The notes: generated by a model from the letters alone, not told the origin. DNA of 64,000 nucleotides from Pseudocitrobacter vendiensis (GCF_943590815.1 NZ_CALSBS010000002.1:124001-188000), one strand, 5' to 3'; numbered from the stretch's first letter, positions 26,496 through 37,043 are shown. Made by a program: numbers and translations.

Positions 26496-27410
26496 ATGAG
26501 GAAGACGGGCAACCGCCGCGAGCGAGGGGCAAAAACCACCATCGTCCGGCGGCAGATCAAAAAGAATCATGCCGGGCATCACGGCGGGGCGTGGAAGGTG
26601 GCGTTCGCTGACTTTACCCTGGCGATGATGGCGCTGTTTATGACGCTGTGGATTGTCAACAGCGTCAGTAAATCCGAGCGTGAAAGCATTATCGCCGCGC
26701 TGCACGGGCAGTCGATTTTCAATGGCGGCGGGCTATCGCCGTTAAATAAAATCAGCCCTACGCATCCGCCGAAACCTGCCACTGTGGCGGTGCCGGAGGA
26801 GACGGAGAAAAAAGTGCGCGATGTGAATGAGAAAACAGCGCTACTGAAGAAGAAGTCCGCTACTGAGCTTGGCGAGCTGGCGACCAGTATCAACACCATC
26901 GCCCGCGATGCGCATATGGAAGCCAATCTGGAGATGGAGATTGTCCCGCAGGGATTACGCGTGCTGATTAAAGATGACCAGAACCGCAATATGTTTGAAC
27001 GCGGCAGCGCGAAGATTATGCCGTTCTTTAAAACGCTGCTGGTGGAGCTCGCGCCGGTATTCGACTCGCTCGATAACAAAATTATTATTACCGGGCATAC
27101 CGATGCGATGGCCTATAAAAGCAATATCTACAACAACTGGAACCTTTCGGGTGACCGCGCGCTTTCGGCCCGTCGGGTGCTGGAAGACGCCGGAATGCCG
27201 GAAGATAAAGTGATGCAGGTAAGCGCGATGGCGGACCAGATGCTGCTGGACGCCAAAAATCCGCAAAGCGCGGGCAATCGGCGCATTGAGATTATGGTGC
27301 TGACCAAAAGCGCGTCCGATACGTTGTATCAATATTTTGGTCAGCATGGGGATAAGGTGGTGCAGCCGCTGGTGCAAAAGCTGGATAAGCGGGAAGGGAA
27401 GAGGGGGTAA
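26496..27410 (+). CDS. lafU: LafU, stator protein (MotB)
   Basis: 304 residues from ATG 26496, two bases after the lafT stop. Residues about 23-56 contain the plug/membrane segment WKVAFADFTLAMMALFMTLW, whose Asp is the expected ion-carrying residue of MotB. The C-terminal OmpA-like domain (IIITGHTDAMAYKSNIYNNW, then LSGDRALSARRVLEDAGM and NRRIEIMVL) anchors it to peptidoglycan. It appears complete, unlike the truncated lafU (mbhA) left over in E. coli K-12. Last gene of the flagellar block; it converges on putA across a repeat element. Confidence 0.95.
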   Translation: MRKTGNRRERGAKTTIVRRQIKKNHAGHHGGAWKVAFADFTLAMMALFMTLWIVNSVSKSERESIIAALHGQSIFNGGGLSPLNKISPTHPPKPATVAVPEETEKKVRDVNEKTALLKKKSATELGELATSINTIARDAHMEANLEMEIVPQGLRVLIKDDQNRNMFERGSAKIMPFFKTLLVELAPVFDSLDNKIIITGHTDAMAYKSNIYNNWNLSGDRALSARRVLEDAGMPEDKVMQVSAMADQMLLDAKNPQSAGNRRIEIMVLTKSASDTLYQYFGQHGDKVVQPLVQKLDKREGKRG

Positions 27411-27423
27411 TGGTGCGCGCTGT

Positions 27424-27543
27424 GCCCCTCACCCCGACCCTCTCCCGTAGGGAGAGGGAGAAAACCGTACATTCTTAACCTCTCTTAACCTCTGGCGCGG
27501 TCAGTTCCCTCTCCCTTGAGGGAGAGGGTTAGGGTGAGGGGGA
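27424..27543. repeat. Inverted-repeat intergenic element, copy E
   Basis: CCCCTCACCCCGACCCTCTC at the left, AGGGTTAGGGTGAGGGGG at the right, between convergent lafU and putA. An inner TCTTAACCTCTCTTAACCTC duplication of ten bases is unique to this copy. Confidence 0.9.
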
Positions 27544-27558
27544 AAATACCGCACCAAC

Positions 27559-30500
27559 TTAACCAATCGTCATCAGACTCGCATTCCCACCCGCCGCCGC
27601 GGTGTTCACACTCAGCGAACGTTCGTGATACAGGCGTTCCAGCAGCAGATTCGTTTCGCCGCGCGCAAAGCCCTGCACTGAAATAATCGCGCCGTCGCGG
27701 GCCGCAACCTGTTCACACAGTTTGCGCAGTTGATCGGAATCGCCGTGGTAAATCACCGCATCGAAGAACTGGCTCATAAGCACATCCGCTTTGGCGAAGC
27801 GAATACGCTCGCTCACCTCTTTCGGCAGCTTTTTCGCCAGTTCGCGCTGGAGTGGGGCATCCGGCCACAGCACTTCGCTACCGACAGCCATGACGGCCGC
27901 CAGTTGGGTCAGCGCATCCTGCTCGTCATCGGCGACGCAAAGTACGCGCTCGCGCGGCATCAGCGTCCAGGTGTTACGTTCACCGGTCGGGCCCGGTAGC
28001 ACGCGCTGGGTTCCGGCTTGCGCCAGTTCGCCATACTGCTGGCACAGCGCGCTCAGCGAGGCGTTACCGTTGCCCCAGTTCTTCAGCGCGGTGAGCGGTT
28101 TTTCCAGCAGCGCTTTCAATTGTGCGTCTACCGGATATTCCGCGTCCTGACGTGCGAGCGTCGTGCCCAACGCCGTTTCCGGGCGGCTGGTCAGCAGGCG
28201 ATAGAGATAGAGCGGGCCGCCCGCTTTCGGGCCGGTGCCGGATAACCCTTCACCACCGAAAGGTTGCACGCCTACCACTGCGCCGACCATGTTACGGTTG
28301 ACGTACAGGTTGCCGACCTTCGCGCTACCCGTAACCTGAGCGATGGTTTCGTCGATGCGTGTATGCACGCCCAGCGTCAAACCGTAGCCAGAGGCGTTAA
28401 TTTGCTCAATCAGTTTGTCCAGGTTATTGCGGTTGTAACGCACCACGTGCAGTACCGGGCCGAACACTTCTTTCTTCAGTTCATCAAAACATTCCAGCTC
28501 GATAAGCGTCGGGGCAACAAAGGTACCGGACTGCCATTCGCGCGCGTCCTCGCTGTTTTCGCGTGCCGCCTGGAAGACGGTGCGGCCTTTGGCGCGCATT
28601 GCCTGAATGTGGCGTTCGATATTGGTTTTGGCTTCGTCATCAATCACCGGGCCGATGTCGGTGGTCAGACGGCCTGGGTTGCCCATGCGGCATTCACTCA
28701 TCGCACCGCGCAGCATAGTGAGGGTGTGATCGGCGATATCGTCCTGCAGGCAGAGTACACGCAGGGCGGAACAACGCTGGCCCGCACTGTCGAAGGCGGA
28801 GGCGACGACATCCACAACAACCTGCTCGGTGAGTGCGGAAGAGTCGACGATCATCGCGTTCATCCCGCCCGTCTCGGCGATAAGCGGCGTCGGGCGACCC
28901 TGTGCATCCAGGCGGGTGGCGATGTTGCGTTGCAGCAGGGTAGCGACTTCCGTCGAGCCAGTGAACATCACGCCACGTACACGGTTGTCAGAGGTGAGTT
29001 GTGCGCCCACGGTTTCGCCACGGCCCGGCAGCAGTTGCACCACGCCAGGCGGTACGCCGGCTTCCAGCAGAATGGCAATGCCCTGTGCGGCAATCAGCGG
29101 CGTTTGCTCGGCGGGTTTTGCCAGTACGCTGTTCCCCGCGGCGAGAGCGGCGGCAATTTGCCCGGTAAAGATGGCCAGCGGGAAGTTCCACGGGCTGATA
29201 CACACCACCGGGCCGAGCGGGCGGTGAGTTTCGTTATCGAAATCATGACGTACCTGACCGACGTAATAGTGCAGGAAATCGACCGCTTCGCGCACTTCGG
29301 CAATCGCGTTGCTGAAGGTTTTTCCGGCTTCACGCACCAGAATGCCAATTAACTGCTGCATCTGGCCTTCCATCAACACGGCGGCGCGTTCCAGAATGGC
29401 GGCACGTTCCTGCGGCGGCGTGGCAAACCAGATGGGCGCATTGTTCACCGCGCTGGTCAGCGCCTGTTCCACTTCGTTTTCGCTAGCTTCGCGCACGTAG
29501 CCAACGATATCTTTCGGCTCCGCCGGGTTAAGCAGCGGCGTCATTTCACCTTCGACGACCGGGTGTTCCAGCATCGGCAGGGCACGCCATTTTTGCAACG
29601 CACTGTTTAGCAGCGAAGAAGAGAGCGAGGCCAGTCGGTGTTCGTTAGCGAGATCGAGGCCCGCGGAGTTGGCGCGGTCTTTCCCGTAGAGATCGCGCGG
29701 CAGGGGGATTTTTGGATGCGGCAGCCCTGCAGCACCTTCCTGAATAGCCATTTTCTCAACGGCTTCAACCGGATCGGCCACCAGTTCATCAAGCGGTAGC
29801 GTGGTATCGGCGATACGGTTAACGAAGGAGGTGTTAGCACCGTTTTCCAGCAGACGACGCACCAGATACGCCAGCAGCGTTTCATGCGTACCCACCGGGG
29901 CGTAAATACGGCACGGACGGTTTAATTTGCCGTCAGCGACTTTACCCACCACTTGTTCGTACAGCGGTTCACCCATGCCATGCAGACACTGGAACTCATA
30001 CTGACCCGGATAGTAGTTCTGCCCGGCCAGTTGATAAATGGCCGCCAGCGTGTGGGCGTTGTGGGTGGCGAATTGCGGATAAATCAGGTTTGGCGCACCC
30101 AGCAGTTTCTTCGCGCAGGCGAGGTAAGAGACGTCGGTGTACACCTTGCGGGTATAAACCGGGTAACCTTCCAGTCCGTCCATTTGCGCACGTTTGATTT
30201 CGCTGTCCCAGTATGCGCCTTTCACCAGACGAATCATGAGGCGACGACGGCTGCGGGTGGCGAGGTCGATCAGGTAATCAATGACGAACGGGCAGCGTTT
30301 CTGATACGCCTGAATAACAAAGCCAATGCCGTTCCATCCCGCCAATTCTGGCTCGAAGCACAGTTTTTCCAGCAGGTCGAGTGAGATCTCCAGACGGTCC
30401 GCTTCTTCAGCGTCGATGTTAATGCCGATATCGTACTGGCGCGCCAGCAACGTCAGCGATTTCAGGCGCGGATAGAGTTCGTCCATCACACGATCATATT

Positions 30501-31521
30501 GTGCGCGGCTGTAGCGCGGGTGAAGGGCGGAAAGCTTAATCGAGATGCCCGGGCCTTCATAAATGCCGCGCCCGTTAGAGGCTTTACCAATCGCATGGAT
30601 CGCCTGTTGATAAGAGACCATATAGGCTTGCGCATCGGCGGCGGTCAGCGCCGCTTCGCCCAGCATGTCATAAGAGTAGCGGAACCCTTTCTCTTCCAGT
30701 TTACGCGCATTCGCCAGCGCTTCGGCAATGGTTTCGCCGGTGACGAACTGCTCGCCCATCAGGCGCATCGCCATATCCACGCCTTTGCGGATCAGCGGTT
30801 CGCCGCTTTTACCGATAATGCGGTTGAGCGAGCGAGAAAGGCTGGCTTCATTGTGCGTAGAGACCAGTTTACCGGTAAACAACAGGCCCCAGGTCGCCGC
30901 GTTGACAAACAGCGATGGGCTACGGCCAATATGCGACTGCCAGTTGCCGTTGCTGATTTTGTCGCGGATCAGCGCGTCACGCGTCGCTTTATCTGGAATA
31001 CGCAGCAGCGCTTCGGCCAGACACATCAGCGCCACGCCTTCCTGAGAGGAGAGGGAAAACTCCTGCAACAGGCTCTGCACCATGCCCGCGCGTCCGCTGG
31101 CGGTTTTTTGATTACGCAGCTTTTCCGCCAGTTTCCATGCCAACTGGTGAGCCTGAGCGGCGATATTTTCCGGCAGACGCGCTTGCTCCATTAACATAGG
31201 AACCGCATCGGTTTCGCTGCGGCGCCAGGCGGCAGTGATGGCAGCACGACTCACGGACTGCGGCAGGATCTGTTCGGCGAACTCAAGGAACGGCTGGTGT
31301 GACTCTTCCTGGGCGGTGACGATTTCATCACTTTCATTAGCAGCCCCGGCGAGCAGTGCCGGCAATTCCGGCAAGACTTCATCGTTTTCCAGCTTTTCCA
31401 GGTAATTAAAGATTGCCTGCTTAATTAACCAGTGTGGGGTGCGATCAATTCGTGTGGCCGCACTTTTAATTCGCTCGCGCGTGGCTTCGTCCAGCTTAAC
31501 ACCCATGGTGGTGGTGCCCAT
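27559..31521 (-). CDS. putA: PutA, trifunctional proline dehydrogenase / P5C dehydrogenase / repressor
   Basis: 1320 residues from ATG 31521, the E. coli length. The N-terminal ribbon-helix-helix (MGVKLDEATRERIKSAATRI, HWLIKQAIFNYLE) binds put operators. The FAD proline dehydrogenase barrel (about 230-570) includes YEGPGISIKLSALHPRYSRA and RRLMIRLVKGAYWDSEIKRA. The P5C dehydrogenase (about 620-1130) has FTGQIAAALAAGNSVLAKPA, VMFTGSTEVATLL and the catalytic Cys in SAGQRCSALRVL. It oxidises proline to glutamate at the membrane and represses putA/putP when proline is low. ORF extension to 31566 is not needed; ATG 31521 follows AGGAGT. Divergent from putP. Confidence 0.97.
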   Translation of the reverse strand: MGTTTMGVKLDEATRERIKSAATRIDRTPHWLIKQAIFNYLEKLENDEVLPELPALLAGAANESDEIVTAQEESHQPFLEFAEQILPQSVSRAAITAAWRRSETDAVPMLMEQARLPENIAAQAHQLAWKLAEKLRNQKTASGRAGMVQSLLQEFSLSSQEGVALMCLAEALLRIPDKATRDALIRDKISNGNWQSHIGRSPSLFVNAATWGLLFTGKLVSTHNEASLSRSLNRIIGKSGEPLIRKGVDMAMRLMGEQFVTGETIAEALANARKLEEKGFRYSYDMLGEAALTAADAQAYMVSYQQAIHAIGKASNGRGIYEGPGISIKLSALHPRYSRAQYDRVMDELYPRLKSLTLLARQYDIGINIDAEEADRLEISLDLLEKLCFEPELAGWNGIGFVIQAYQKRCPFVIDYLIDLATRSRRRLMIRLVKGAYWDSEIKRAQMDGLEGYPVYTRKVYTDVSYLACAKKLLGAPNLIYPQFATHNAHTLAAIYQLAGQNYYPGQYEFQCLHGMGEPLYEQVVGKVADGKLNRPCRIYAPVGTHETLLAYLVRRLLENGANTSFVNRIADTTLPLDELVADPVEAVEKMAIQEGAAGLPHPKIPLPRDLYGKDRANSAGLDLANEHRLASLSSSLLNSALQKWRALPMLEHPVVEGEMTPLLNPAEPKDIVGYVREASENEVEQALTSAVNNAPIWFATPPQERAAILERAAVLMEGQMQQLIGILVREAGKTFSNAIAEVREAVDFLHYYVGQVRHDFDNETHRPLGPVVCISPWNFPLAIFTGQIAAALAAGNSVLAKPAEQTPLIAAQGIAILLEAGVPPGVVQLLPGRGETVGAQLTSDNRVRGVMFTGSTEVATLLQRNIATRLDAQGRPTPLIAETGGMNAMIVDSSALTEQVVVDVVASAFDSAGQRCSALRVLCLQDDIADHTLTMLRGAMSECRMGNPGRLTTDIGPVIDDEAKTNIERHIQAMRAKGRTVFQAARENSEDAREWQSGTFVAPTLIELECFDELKKEVFGPVLHVVRYNRNNLDKLIEQINASGYGLTLGVHTRIDETIAQVTGSAKVGNLYVNRNMVGAVVGVQPFGGEGLSGTGPKAGGPLYLYRLLTSRPETALGTTLARQDAEYPVDAQLKALLEKPLTALKNWGNGNASLSALCQQYGELAQAGTQRVLPGPTGERNTWTLMPRERVLCVADDEQDALTQLAAVMAVGSEVLWPDAPLQRELAKKLPKEVSERIRFAKADVLMSQFFDAVIYHGDSDQLRKLCEQVAARDGAIISVQGFARGETNLLLERLYHERSLSVNTAAAGGNASLMTIG

Positions 31522-31579
31522 GCCATCTACTCCTGTTGTTTTGTCGTCATATTTTAGGCGTAGCAAGAATATCTACTAT

Positions 31580-31756
31580 GTTGCAACTTTGTGCAACCGT
31601 GTTAAATGTGACATCAATTGCAACCTGAGAAATGAATTTATTGTTAAAAGAAAAAGTGATGGTATGGAATGTAACCGATGTATCCGAAAGCTTGATTTTG
31701 AGGGCTGGTTAACAGTTCTAAAGGGTGCAACCCTAAAAAGCGTGAGGGAGTGCAAC
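31580..31756. promoter_or_regulatory. put control region with five PutA operator motifs
   Basis: The 419-base putA-putP gap holds five copies of GTTGCA/TGCAAC-type sites: 31580-31587, 31592-31597, 31619-31624, 31726-31731 and 31751-31756. PutA operators carry this GTTGCA core, and five sites are known in the E. coli put region. Two clusters (near putA, and mid-region toward putP) match control of both promoters. Confidence 0.75.
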
Positions 31757-31940
31757 CTATAGGAAAATGGTATTACGACAGGGATGCATTCGATGTGAAT
31801 GCAGTGTTAAATCGTTTGTGAAAAAACTTCGCTTCCGTCAGGATACGGTCGCCTGAATAACAGAACAGGCCTTTACCTCGTTCCGGTAAGGGAATAACGA
31901 CAAGTCGGATTGGGTCGACGAATAAATCTGGAGAGTTTTA

Positions 31941-33449
31941 ATGAATATAAGCACACCGATGCTGGTGACTTTTTTTGTCTATATCTTTGGCATGATATTA
32001 ATTGGGTTTTTCGCCTGGCGATCGACGAAAAACTTCGATGATTATATCCTCGGGGGACGAAGTCTTGGGCCATTTGTGACCGCGCTTTCTGCGGGCGCGT
32101 CGGATATGAGCGGCTGGCTGCTGATGGGCCTGCCAGGTGCGATTTTTATCGCCGGTATCTCGGAAAGCTGGATTGCTATCGGCCTGACCGTCGGCGCATG
32201 GATCAACTGGAAACTGGTTGCCGGTCGTCTGCGTGTACACACCGAGGCCAACAATAATGCACTGACGCTGCCGGATTACTTTACCGGTCGTTTCGAAGAT
32301 AAGAGCCGCGTGCTGCGTATTATCTCCGCGCTGGTGATTCTGCTTTTCTTCACCATCTATTGTGCGTCCGGCATTGTGGCCGGGGCGCGTCTGTTCGAAA
32401 GCACCTTCGGCATGAGTTATGAAACGGCGCTGTGGGCCGGTGCTGCCGCGACCATCATTTACACCTTTATCGGCGGCTTCCTGGCCGTGAGCTGGACCGA
32501 CACCGTACAGGCCAGCCTGATGATTTTCGCGCTGATCCTGACACCAGTAATGGTTATCCTCGCCGTGGGCGGTCTGGATAATTCGATGGAAGTTATCAAG
32601 CAAAAGAGCATTGAGAATATCGATATGCTCAAAGGGCTGAACTTCGTCGCCATCATTTCTCTGATGGGCTGGGGGCTTGGTTACTTCGGTCAGCCGCACA
32701 TTCTCGCGCGTTTCATGGCGGCAGATTCCCACCACAGCATCGTGCATGCGCGTCGTATCAGTATGACCTGGATGATCCTGTGTCTGGCGGGGGCGGTCGC
32801 GGTTGGCTTCTTTGGTATCGCCTACTTCCAGAATAACCCGGCAGTTGCGGGCCCGGTCAGCCAGAACGCCGAACGCGTGTTTATCGAACTGGCGCAAATC
32901 CTGTTTAATCCGTGGATTGCCGGTATCCTGCTTTCTGCAATCCTGGCGGCGGTGATGTCGACCCTGAGCTGCCAGTTGCTGGTGTGCTCCAGCGCGATTA
33001 CCGAAGATCTGTACAAAGCGTTCCTGCGTAAAAATGCCAGCCAGAAAGAGCTGGTGTGGGTAGGGCGTTTGATGGTGCTGGTGGTGGCGCTGGTGGCGAT
33101 TGCACTGGCAGCAAACCCGGAAAACCGCGTGCTTGGTCTGGTGAGTTACGCCTGGGCTGGTTTTGGTGCAGCGTTTGGCCCGGTAGTGCTGTTCTCGGTA
33201 CTGTGGTCACGTATGACACGTAACGGTGCGCTGGCGGGGATGATTATCGGTGCGGTAACCGTGATCGTCTGGAAACATTTCGAGCTGCTGGGTCTGTACG
33301 AAATCATTCCGGGCTTTATCTTCGGTAGCCTGGGTATTGTTATCTTCAGCCTGCTGGATAAAGCACCGTCTGCGGCAATGCGTAAACGCTTCGAAGTTGC
33401 GGACGCACATTACCATTCTGCACCGCCGCCGCGTTTACAGGCGGAGTAA
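31941..33449 (+). CDS. putP: PutP, sodium/proline symporter
   Basis: 502 residues, identical in length to E. coli PutP, with about 13 membrane spans. SSS-family features include FDDYILGGRSLGPFVTALSA with SDMSGWLLMGLPG near residues 40-70 and ILAAVMSTLSCQLLVCSSAI. It imports proline with sodium across the inner membrane. Divergent from putA, with which it shares operators; followed by a REP pair. Confidence 0.97.
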   Translation: MNISTPMLVTFFVYIFGMILIGFFAWRSTKNFDDYILGGRSLGPFVTALSAGASDMSGWLLMGLPGAIFIAGISESWIAIGLTVGAWINWKLVAGRLRVHTEANNNALTLPDYFTGRFEDKSRVLRIISALVILLFFTIYCASGIVAGARLFESTFGMSYETALWAGAAATIIYTFIGGFLAVSWTDTVQASLMIFALILTPVMVILAVGGLDNSMEVIKQKSIENIDMLKGLNFVAIISLMGWGLGYFGQPHILARFMAADSHHSIVHARRISMTWMILCLAGAVAVGFFGIAYFQNNPAVAGPVSQNAERVFIELAQILFNPWIAGILLSAILAAVMSTLSCQLLVCSSAITEDLYKAFLRKNASQKELVWVGRLMVLVVALVAIALAANPENRVLGLVSYAWAGFGAAFGPVVLFSVLWSRMTRNGALAGMIIGAVTVIVWKHFELLGLYEIIPGFIFGSLGIVIFSLLDKAPSAAMRKRFEVADAHYHSAPPPRLQAE

Positions 33450-33455
33450 ACACGT

Positions 33456-33529
33456 TGCCGGATGCGCTGCGCTTATCCGGCCTACAGGAGGATTTGTAGG
33501 CCGGATAAGGCGTTAGCCGCATCCGGCAT
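33456..33529. repeat. REP pair after putP
   Basis: TTGCCGGATGCGCTGCGCTT and a facing TAGGCCGGATAAGGCGTTAG...CGCATCCGGC. Confidence 0.88.
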
Positions 33530-33620
33530 TTTATCATCCGAATTTTCCCGTCAGCACATCTTACTGCTTTTACATTTGCTTATCATTTCCGACATATTTC
33601 ACTTGAATTTCGTCTTTGCG

Positions 33621-33639
33621 TAATGATAATCGCTATCAC
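33621..33639 (+). promoter_or_regulatory. Fur box of efeUOB
   Basis: TAATGATAATCGCTATCAC closely matches the 19-base Fur consensus GATAATGATAATCATTATC. It lies 57 bases upstream of the efeU ATG, as expected for an iron-repressed uptake operon. Confidence 0.75.
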
Positions 33640-33695
33640 TCACATTTACTTTTCTTTGCATGTGTTGACTGCGATTCACATTTAAGGACGTTCGT

Positions 33696-34529
33696 ATGTT
33701 TGTGCCTTTCCTGATTATGCTGCGCGAAGGATTAGAAGCCGCGCTGATTGTTAGCCTTATCGCCAGCTATTTGAAACGCACACAGCGTGGCGACCTGATA
33801 GGTGTTATGTGGATTGGCGTATTTCTGGCCGCGGGGCTTTGTCTTGGGCTGGGCATCTTTATCAACGAAACCACCGGCGAGTTCCCACAAAAAGAACAAG
33901 AACTGTTTGAAGGGATCGTGGCGGTCATTGCCGTCGTTATCCTCACGTGGATGGTGTTCTGGATGCGCAAAGTGTCGCGCAACGTAAAACAGCAGCTGGA
34001 ACAGGCGGTGGATAACGCGCTGGCGCGGGGCAATCACCACGGCTGGGCACTGGTGATGATGGTCTTTTTCGCCGTGGCGCGTGAAGGGCTGGAATCGGTG
34101 TTCTTTCTGCTGGCGGCATTCCAGCAGGATCTCGGTATCTGGCCACCGCTGGGCGCGGTGCTGGGGCTGGCGACCGCCGTCGTGCTGGGCTTCCTGCTCT
34201 ACTGGGGCGGCATTCGCCTGAACCTTGGCGCGTTCTTCAAATGGACCAGCCTGTTTATTTTACTGGTTGCCGCAGGGCTTGCCGCCGGGGCTATTCGCGC
34301 GTTCCACGAAGCCGGGCTGTGGAACCACTTCCAGGATGTCGCGTTTGATTTCAGCGGCACGCTCACCACCCACTCACTGTTTGGCACATTAATGGAAGGC
34401 ATTTTTGGCTACCAGGAAGCGCCAAGCGTCAGTGAAGTGGCGGTCTGGTTACTCTATTTACTGCCTGCGCTGGCGCTCTTTTTTTGGCCAGCGCGCGCGC
34501 CGAATGCAGCATCACGTATCGCCCCGTAA
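33696..34529 (+). CDS. efeU: EfeU, ferrous iron permease
   Basis: 277 residues, an intact frame. The two REGLE motifs of Ftr1-type iron permeases are present: MLREGLEAALIV near the N-terminus and VAREGLESVFFLLA near residue 128; seven membrane spans are expected. It moves ferrous/ferric iron across the inner membrane with EfeO and EfeB. The K-12 homologue is frameshifted; this copy is whole, so the system should work. Ribosome site AAGGACG. Confidence 0.95.
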   Translation: MFVPFLIMLREGLEAALIVSLIASYLKRTQRGDLIGVMWIGVFLAAGLCLGLGIFINETTGEFPQKEQELFEGIVAVIAVVILTWMVFWMRKVSRNVKQQLEQAVDNALARGNHHGWALVMMVFFAVAREGLESVFFLLAAFQQDLGIWPPLGAVLGLATAVVLGFLLYWGGIRLNLGAFFKWTSLFILLVAAGLAAGAIRAFHEAGLWNHFQDVAFDFSGTLTTHSLFGTLMEGIFGYQEAPSVSEVAVWLLYLLPALALFFWPARAPNAASRIAP

Positions 34530-34564
34530 GGCAAATGGCTTTTACTCATTGAAAGGGATGGACC

Positions 34565-35680
34565 ATGAACACTATTTTTCGCCGTAGCGTGCTTGCCGCG
34601 CTGTGCTCTCTCGCATTCTCTGCGCAGGCTGCTGACATTCCGAAGGTCAATGTCACGGTAAACGACAAACAGTGTGAGCCGATGACGCTCACCGTCAATG
34701 CCGGTAAAACACAGTTTATCATTCAGAACCATAGCCAGAAGGCGCTGGAGTGGGAGATCCTCAAGGGCGTGATGGTGGTGGAAGAGCGTGAAAATATCGC
34801 GCCGGGCTTTACGCAAAAAATGACCGCCAACCTGCAACCGGGTGAATATGAGATGACCTGCGGTCTGCTGACCAACCCGAAAGGCAAGCTGATTGTTAAA
34901 GGTGAAGCCACGAAGGATGCAGCGAAAGCCGATGCGGTTTTAAGCCTGGGCGAGGCGATTACCGCCTATAAAAGCTATGTGACGGCACAGACCGCAGAGC
35001 TGGTCAAAGCCACTAAAGCCTTTACCGATGCGGTGAAAGCAGGGGATATCGAAAAAGCGAAATCCCTGTACGCACCTACGCGTCAATACTACGAACGTAT
35101 TGAACCTATTGCAGAGCTGTTCTCTGACCTCGACGGCAGTATTGATGCCCGTGAAGATGATTATGAGCAGAAAGCCGCTGACCCGAACTTCACCGGCTTC
35201 CACCGTCTTGAGAAGGCACTCTTTGGCGACAACAGCACCAAAGGAATGGATAAGTATGCCGAACAGCTTTACAGCGATGTGGTTGACCTGCAAAAGCGTA
35301 TTGCAGAATTGGCCTTCCCGCCGTCAAAAGTGGTCGGCGGTGCTGCCGGGCTGATTGAAGAAGTGGCGGCCAGCAAAATCAGCGGCGAGGAAGATCGTTA
35401 CAGCCATACCGACCTGTGGGATTTCCAGGCCAACATTGATGGCGCGCAGAAGATTGTTGACCTGCTGCGTCCGCAACTGCAAAAAGAGAACCGTGCGCTG
35501 CTGGCGAAAGTGGATGCCAACTTTAAGAAAGTCGATGCGATCCTCGCCAAATATCGCACCAAAGACGGTTTTGAGACCTACGACAAACTGACCGATGCGG
35601 ACCGCAACGCGCTGAAGGGGCCAATCACCACTCTGGCGGAAGATTTAGCGCAGCTACGCGGGATTTTGGGGCTGGATTAA
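34565..35680 (+). CDS. efeO: EfeO, periplasmic iron-binding protein
   Basis: 371 residues. Signal peptide ([17 protein letters not shown]), then a cupredoxin-like N-terminal domain ([36 protein letters not shown]) and a C-terminal M75-type helical domain with the HxxE motif in [13 protein letters not shown]. It binds iron in the periplasm and hands it to EfeU. 35 bases after efeU and 5 bases before efeB, one operon. Confidence 0.95.
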   Translation: MNTIFRRSVLAALCSLAFSAQAADIPKVNVTVNDKQCEPMTLTVNAGKTQFIIQNHSQKALEWEILKGVMVVEERENIAPGFTQKMTANLQPGEYEMTCGLLTNPKGKLIVKGEATKDAAKADAVLSLGEAITAYKSYVTAQTAELVKATKAFTDAVKAGDIEKAKSLYAPTRQYYERIEPIAELFSDLDGSIDAREDDYEQKAADPNFTGFHRLEKALFGDNSTKGMDKYAEQLYSDVVDLQKRIAELAFPPSKVVGGAAGLIEEVAASKISGEEDRYSHTDLWDFQANIDGAQKIVDLLRPQLQKENRALLAKVDANFKKVDAILAKYRTKDGFETYDKLTDADRNALKGPITTLAEDLAQLRGILGLD

Positions 35681-35685
35681 GCATC

Positions 35686-36945
35686 ATGGCAGAGCAACAT
35701 AAAACCGGCGTGAATGAACCTTCACGCCGTCGCTGGCTGAAGGGCGTAGGCGCGCTGGCGCTGGCGGCAGGTTGCCCGGTGGCGCACGGTGCGAAAGCCG
35801 TTGCGCCAGCGGTGACCGGGCGCGATGAGAAACAGCCTTTTTACGGCGTGCATCAGGCGGGCGTGCTAACACCGCAGCAGGCATCGATGATGCTGGTGGC
35901 GTTTGACGTGCTGGCCTCCGATCGCGCTGATCTGCAACGTTTGATGCGTCTGCTGACCACGCGGATTGCCTTTCTCACTGAGGGGGGACCGGCGCCAGAG
36001 ACGCCAAATCCGCGTTTGCCGCCGATGGATTCCGGTATTCTTGGGGCGTGGATTGCCCCGGATAACCTGACCATGACCGTATCGGTCGGGCAGTCACTGT
36101 TTGATGAGCGCTTCGGGCTGGCAGCGCATGCGCCGAAAAAGCTGCAAAAAATGACGCGCTTTCCGAATGATTCATTGGATGCGGCGTTATGCCACGGTGA
36201 CCTGTTGCTGCAAATCTGCGCCAATACGCAGGACACGGTGATCCACGCTCTGCGCGACATCATCAAGCACACGCCGGATCTGCTGAGCGTGCGCTGGAAG
36301 CGGGAAGGGTTTATCTCTGACCACGCCGCACGCAGTAAAGGTAAAGAGACACCGGTTAACCTGCTGGGGTTTAAAGATGGTACCGCGAACCCGGATAGCA
36401 GCGATAACACACTGATGGACAACGTGGTGTGGGTGACAAAGGATCAACAGGAACCCGCGTGGGCAGCGGGGGGCTCGTATCAGGCGGTGCGCATCATTCA
36501 GTTCCACGTCGAGTTCTGGGATCGAACGCCGCTCAAAGAACAGCAGACCATTTTTGGCCGCGATAAGCAGAGTGGTGCGCCGCTCGGTATGCAGCATGAG
36601 CATGATGTACCCGATTATAGTCGCGACCCGGACGGTGAGGTGATTGCGTTGGATAGTCATATCCGGCTGGCTAACCCGCGTACCACTGAAACACAGTCCA
36701 GCCTGATGATGCGTCGGGGATACAGCTATTCTCTCGGCGTGACCAATTCGGGGCAACTGGATATGGGGCTGTTATTTGTCTGCTACCAGCACGATCTGGA
36801 AAAGGGATTTCTCACGGTACAGAAACGGCTGAATGGTGAAGCACTGGAGGAGTATGTTAAACCCATCGGCGGCGGCTACTTCTTCGTGCTGCCGGGTGTG
36901 CCGTCATCGGCATCCTATCTTGGACAAACGCTACTTGAAGCCTGA
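35686..36945 (+). CDS. efeB: EfeB, Tat-exported DyP-type heme peroxidase
   Basis: 419 residues. The twin-arginine signal [18 protein letters not shown] shows folded export to the periplasm. DyP features: the GxxDG motif in [10 protein letters not shown] and the heme-ligand region SHIRLANPR. It oxidises ferrous iron or takes iron from heme for EfeO/EfeU. Last gene of the operon; followed by a REP pair. Confidence 0.95.
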   Translation: MAEQHKTGVNEPSRRRWLKGVGALALAAGCPVAHGAKAVAPAVTGRDEKQPFYGVHQAGVLTPQQASMMLVAFDVLASDRADLQRLMRLLTTRIAFLTEGGPAPETPNPRLPPMDSGILGAWIAPDNLTMTVSVGQSLFDERFGLAAHAPKKLQKMTRFPNDSLDAALCHGDLLLQICANTQDTVIHALRDIIKHTPDLLSVRWKREGFISDHAARSKGKETPVNLLGFKDGTANPDSSDNTLMDNVVWVTKDQQEPAWAAGGSYQAVRIIQFHVEFWDRTPLKEQQTIFGRDKQSGAPLGMQHEHDVPDYSRDPDGEVIALDSHIRLANPRTTETQSSLMMRRGYSYSLGVTNSGQLDMGLLFVCYQHDLEKGFLTVQKRLNGEALEEYVKPIGGGYFFVLPGVPSSASYLGQTLLEA

Positions 36946-36958
36946 ACCATGCCAAACT

Positions 36959-37043
36959 TGCCTGATGGCGCTGCGCTTATCAGGCCTACAAAATGCCTGC
37001 AAAAATTTCTAGGCCGGATAAGGTGTTTACGCCACATCCGGCA
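36959..37043. repeat. BIME after efeB
   Basis: GCCTGATGGCGCTGCGCTTA with TCAGGC, then AGGCCGGATAAGGTGTTTAC...CCACATCCGGC. The remaining gene-free bases to 37299 hold a small hairpin (ACCTACC / GGTAGGT, about 37079) and the AT-rich phoH promoter region; I could not place a convincing Pho box. Confidence 0.85.

Noticed and set aside
28264..29352. 362-codon open frame antisense to putA
   Set aside because: putA is intact and strongly recognisable on the other strand; the antisense frame is a by-product of GC-rich codon use and has no family features.
31998..32897. 299-codon open frame antisense to putP
   Set aside because: putP is complete and conserved; the antisense product is low-complexity His/Asn/Gln-rich and has no ribosome site.
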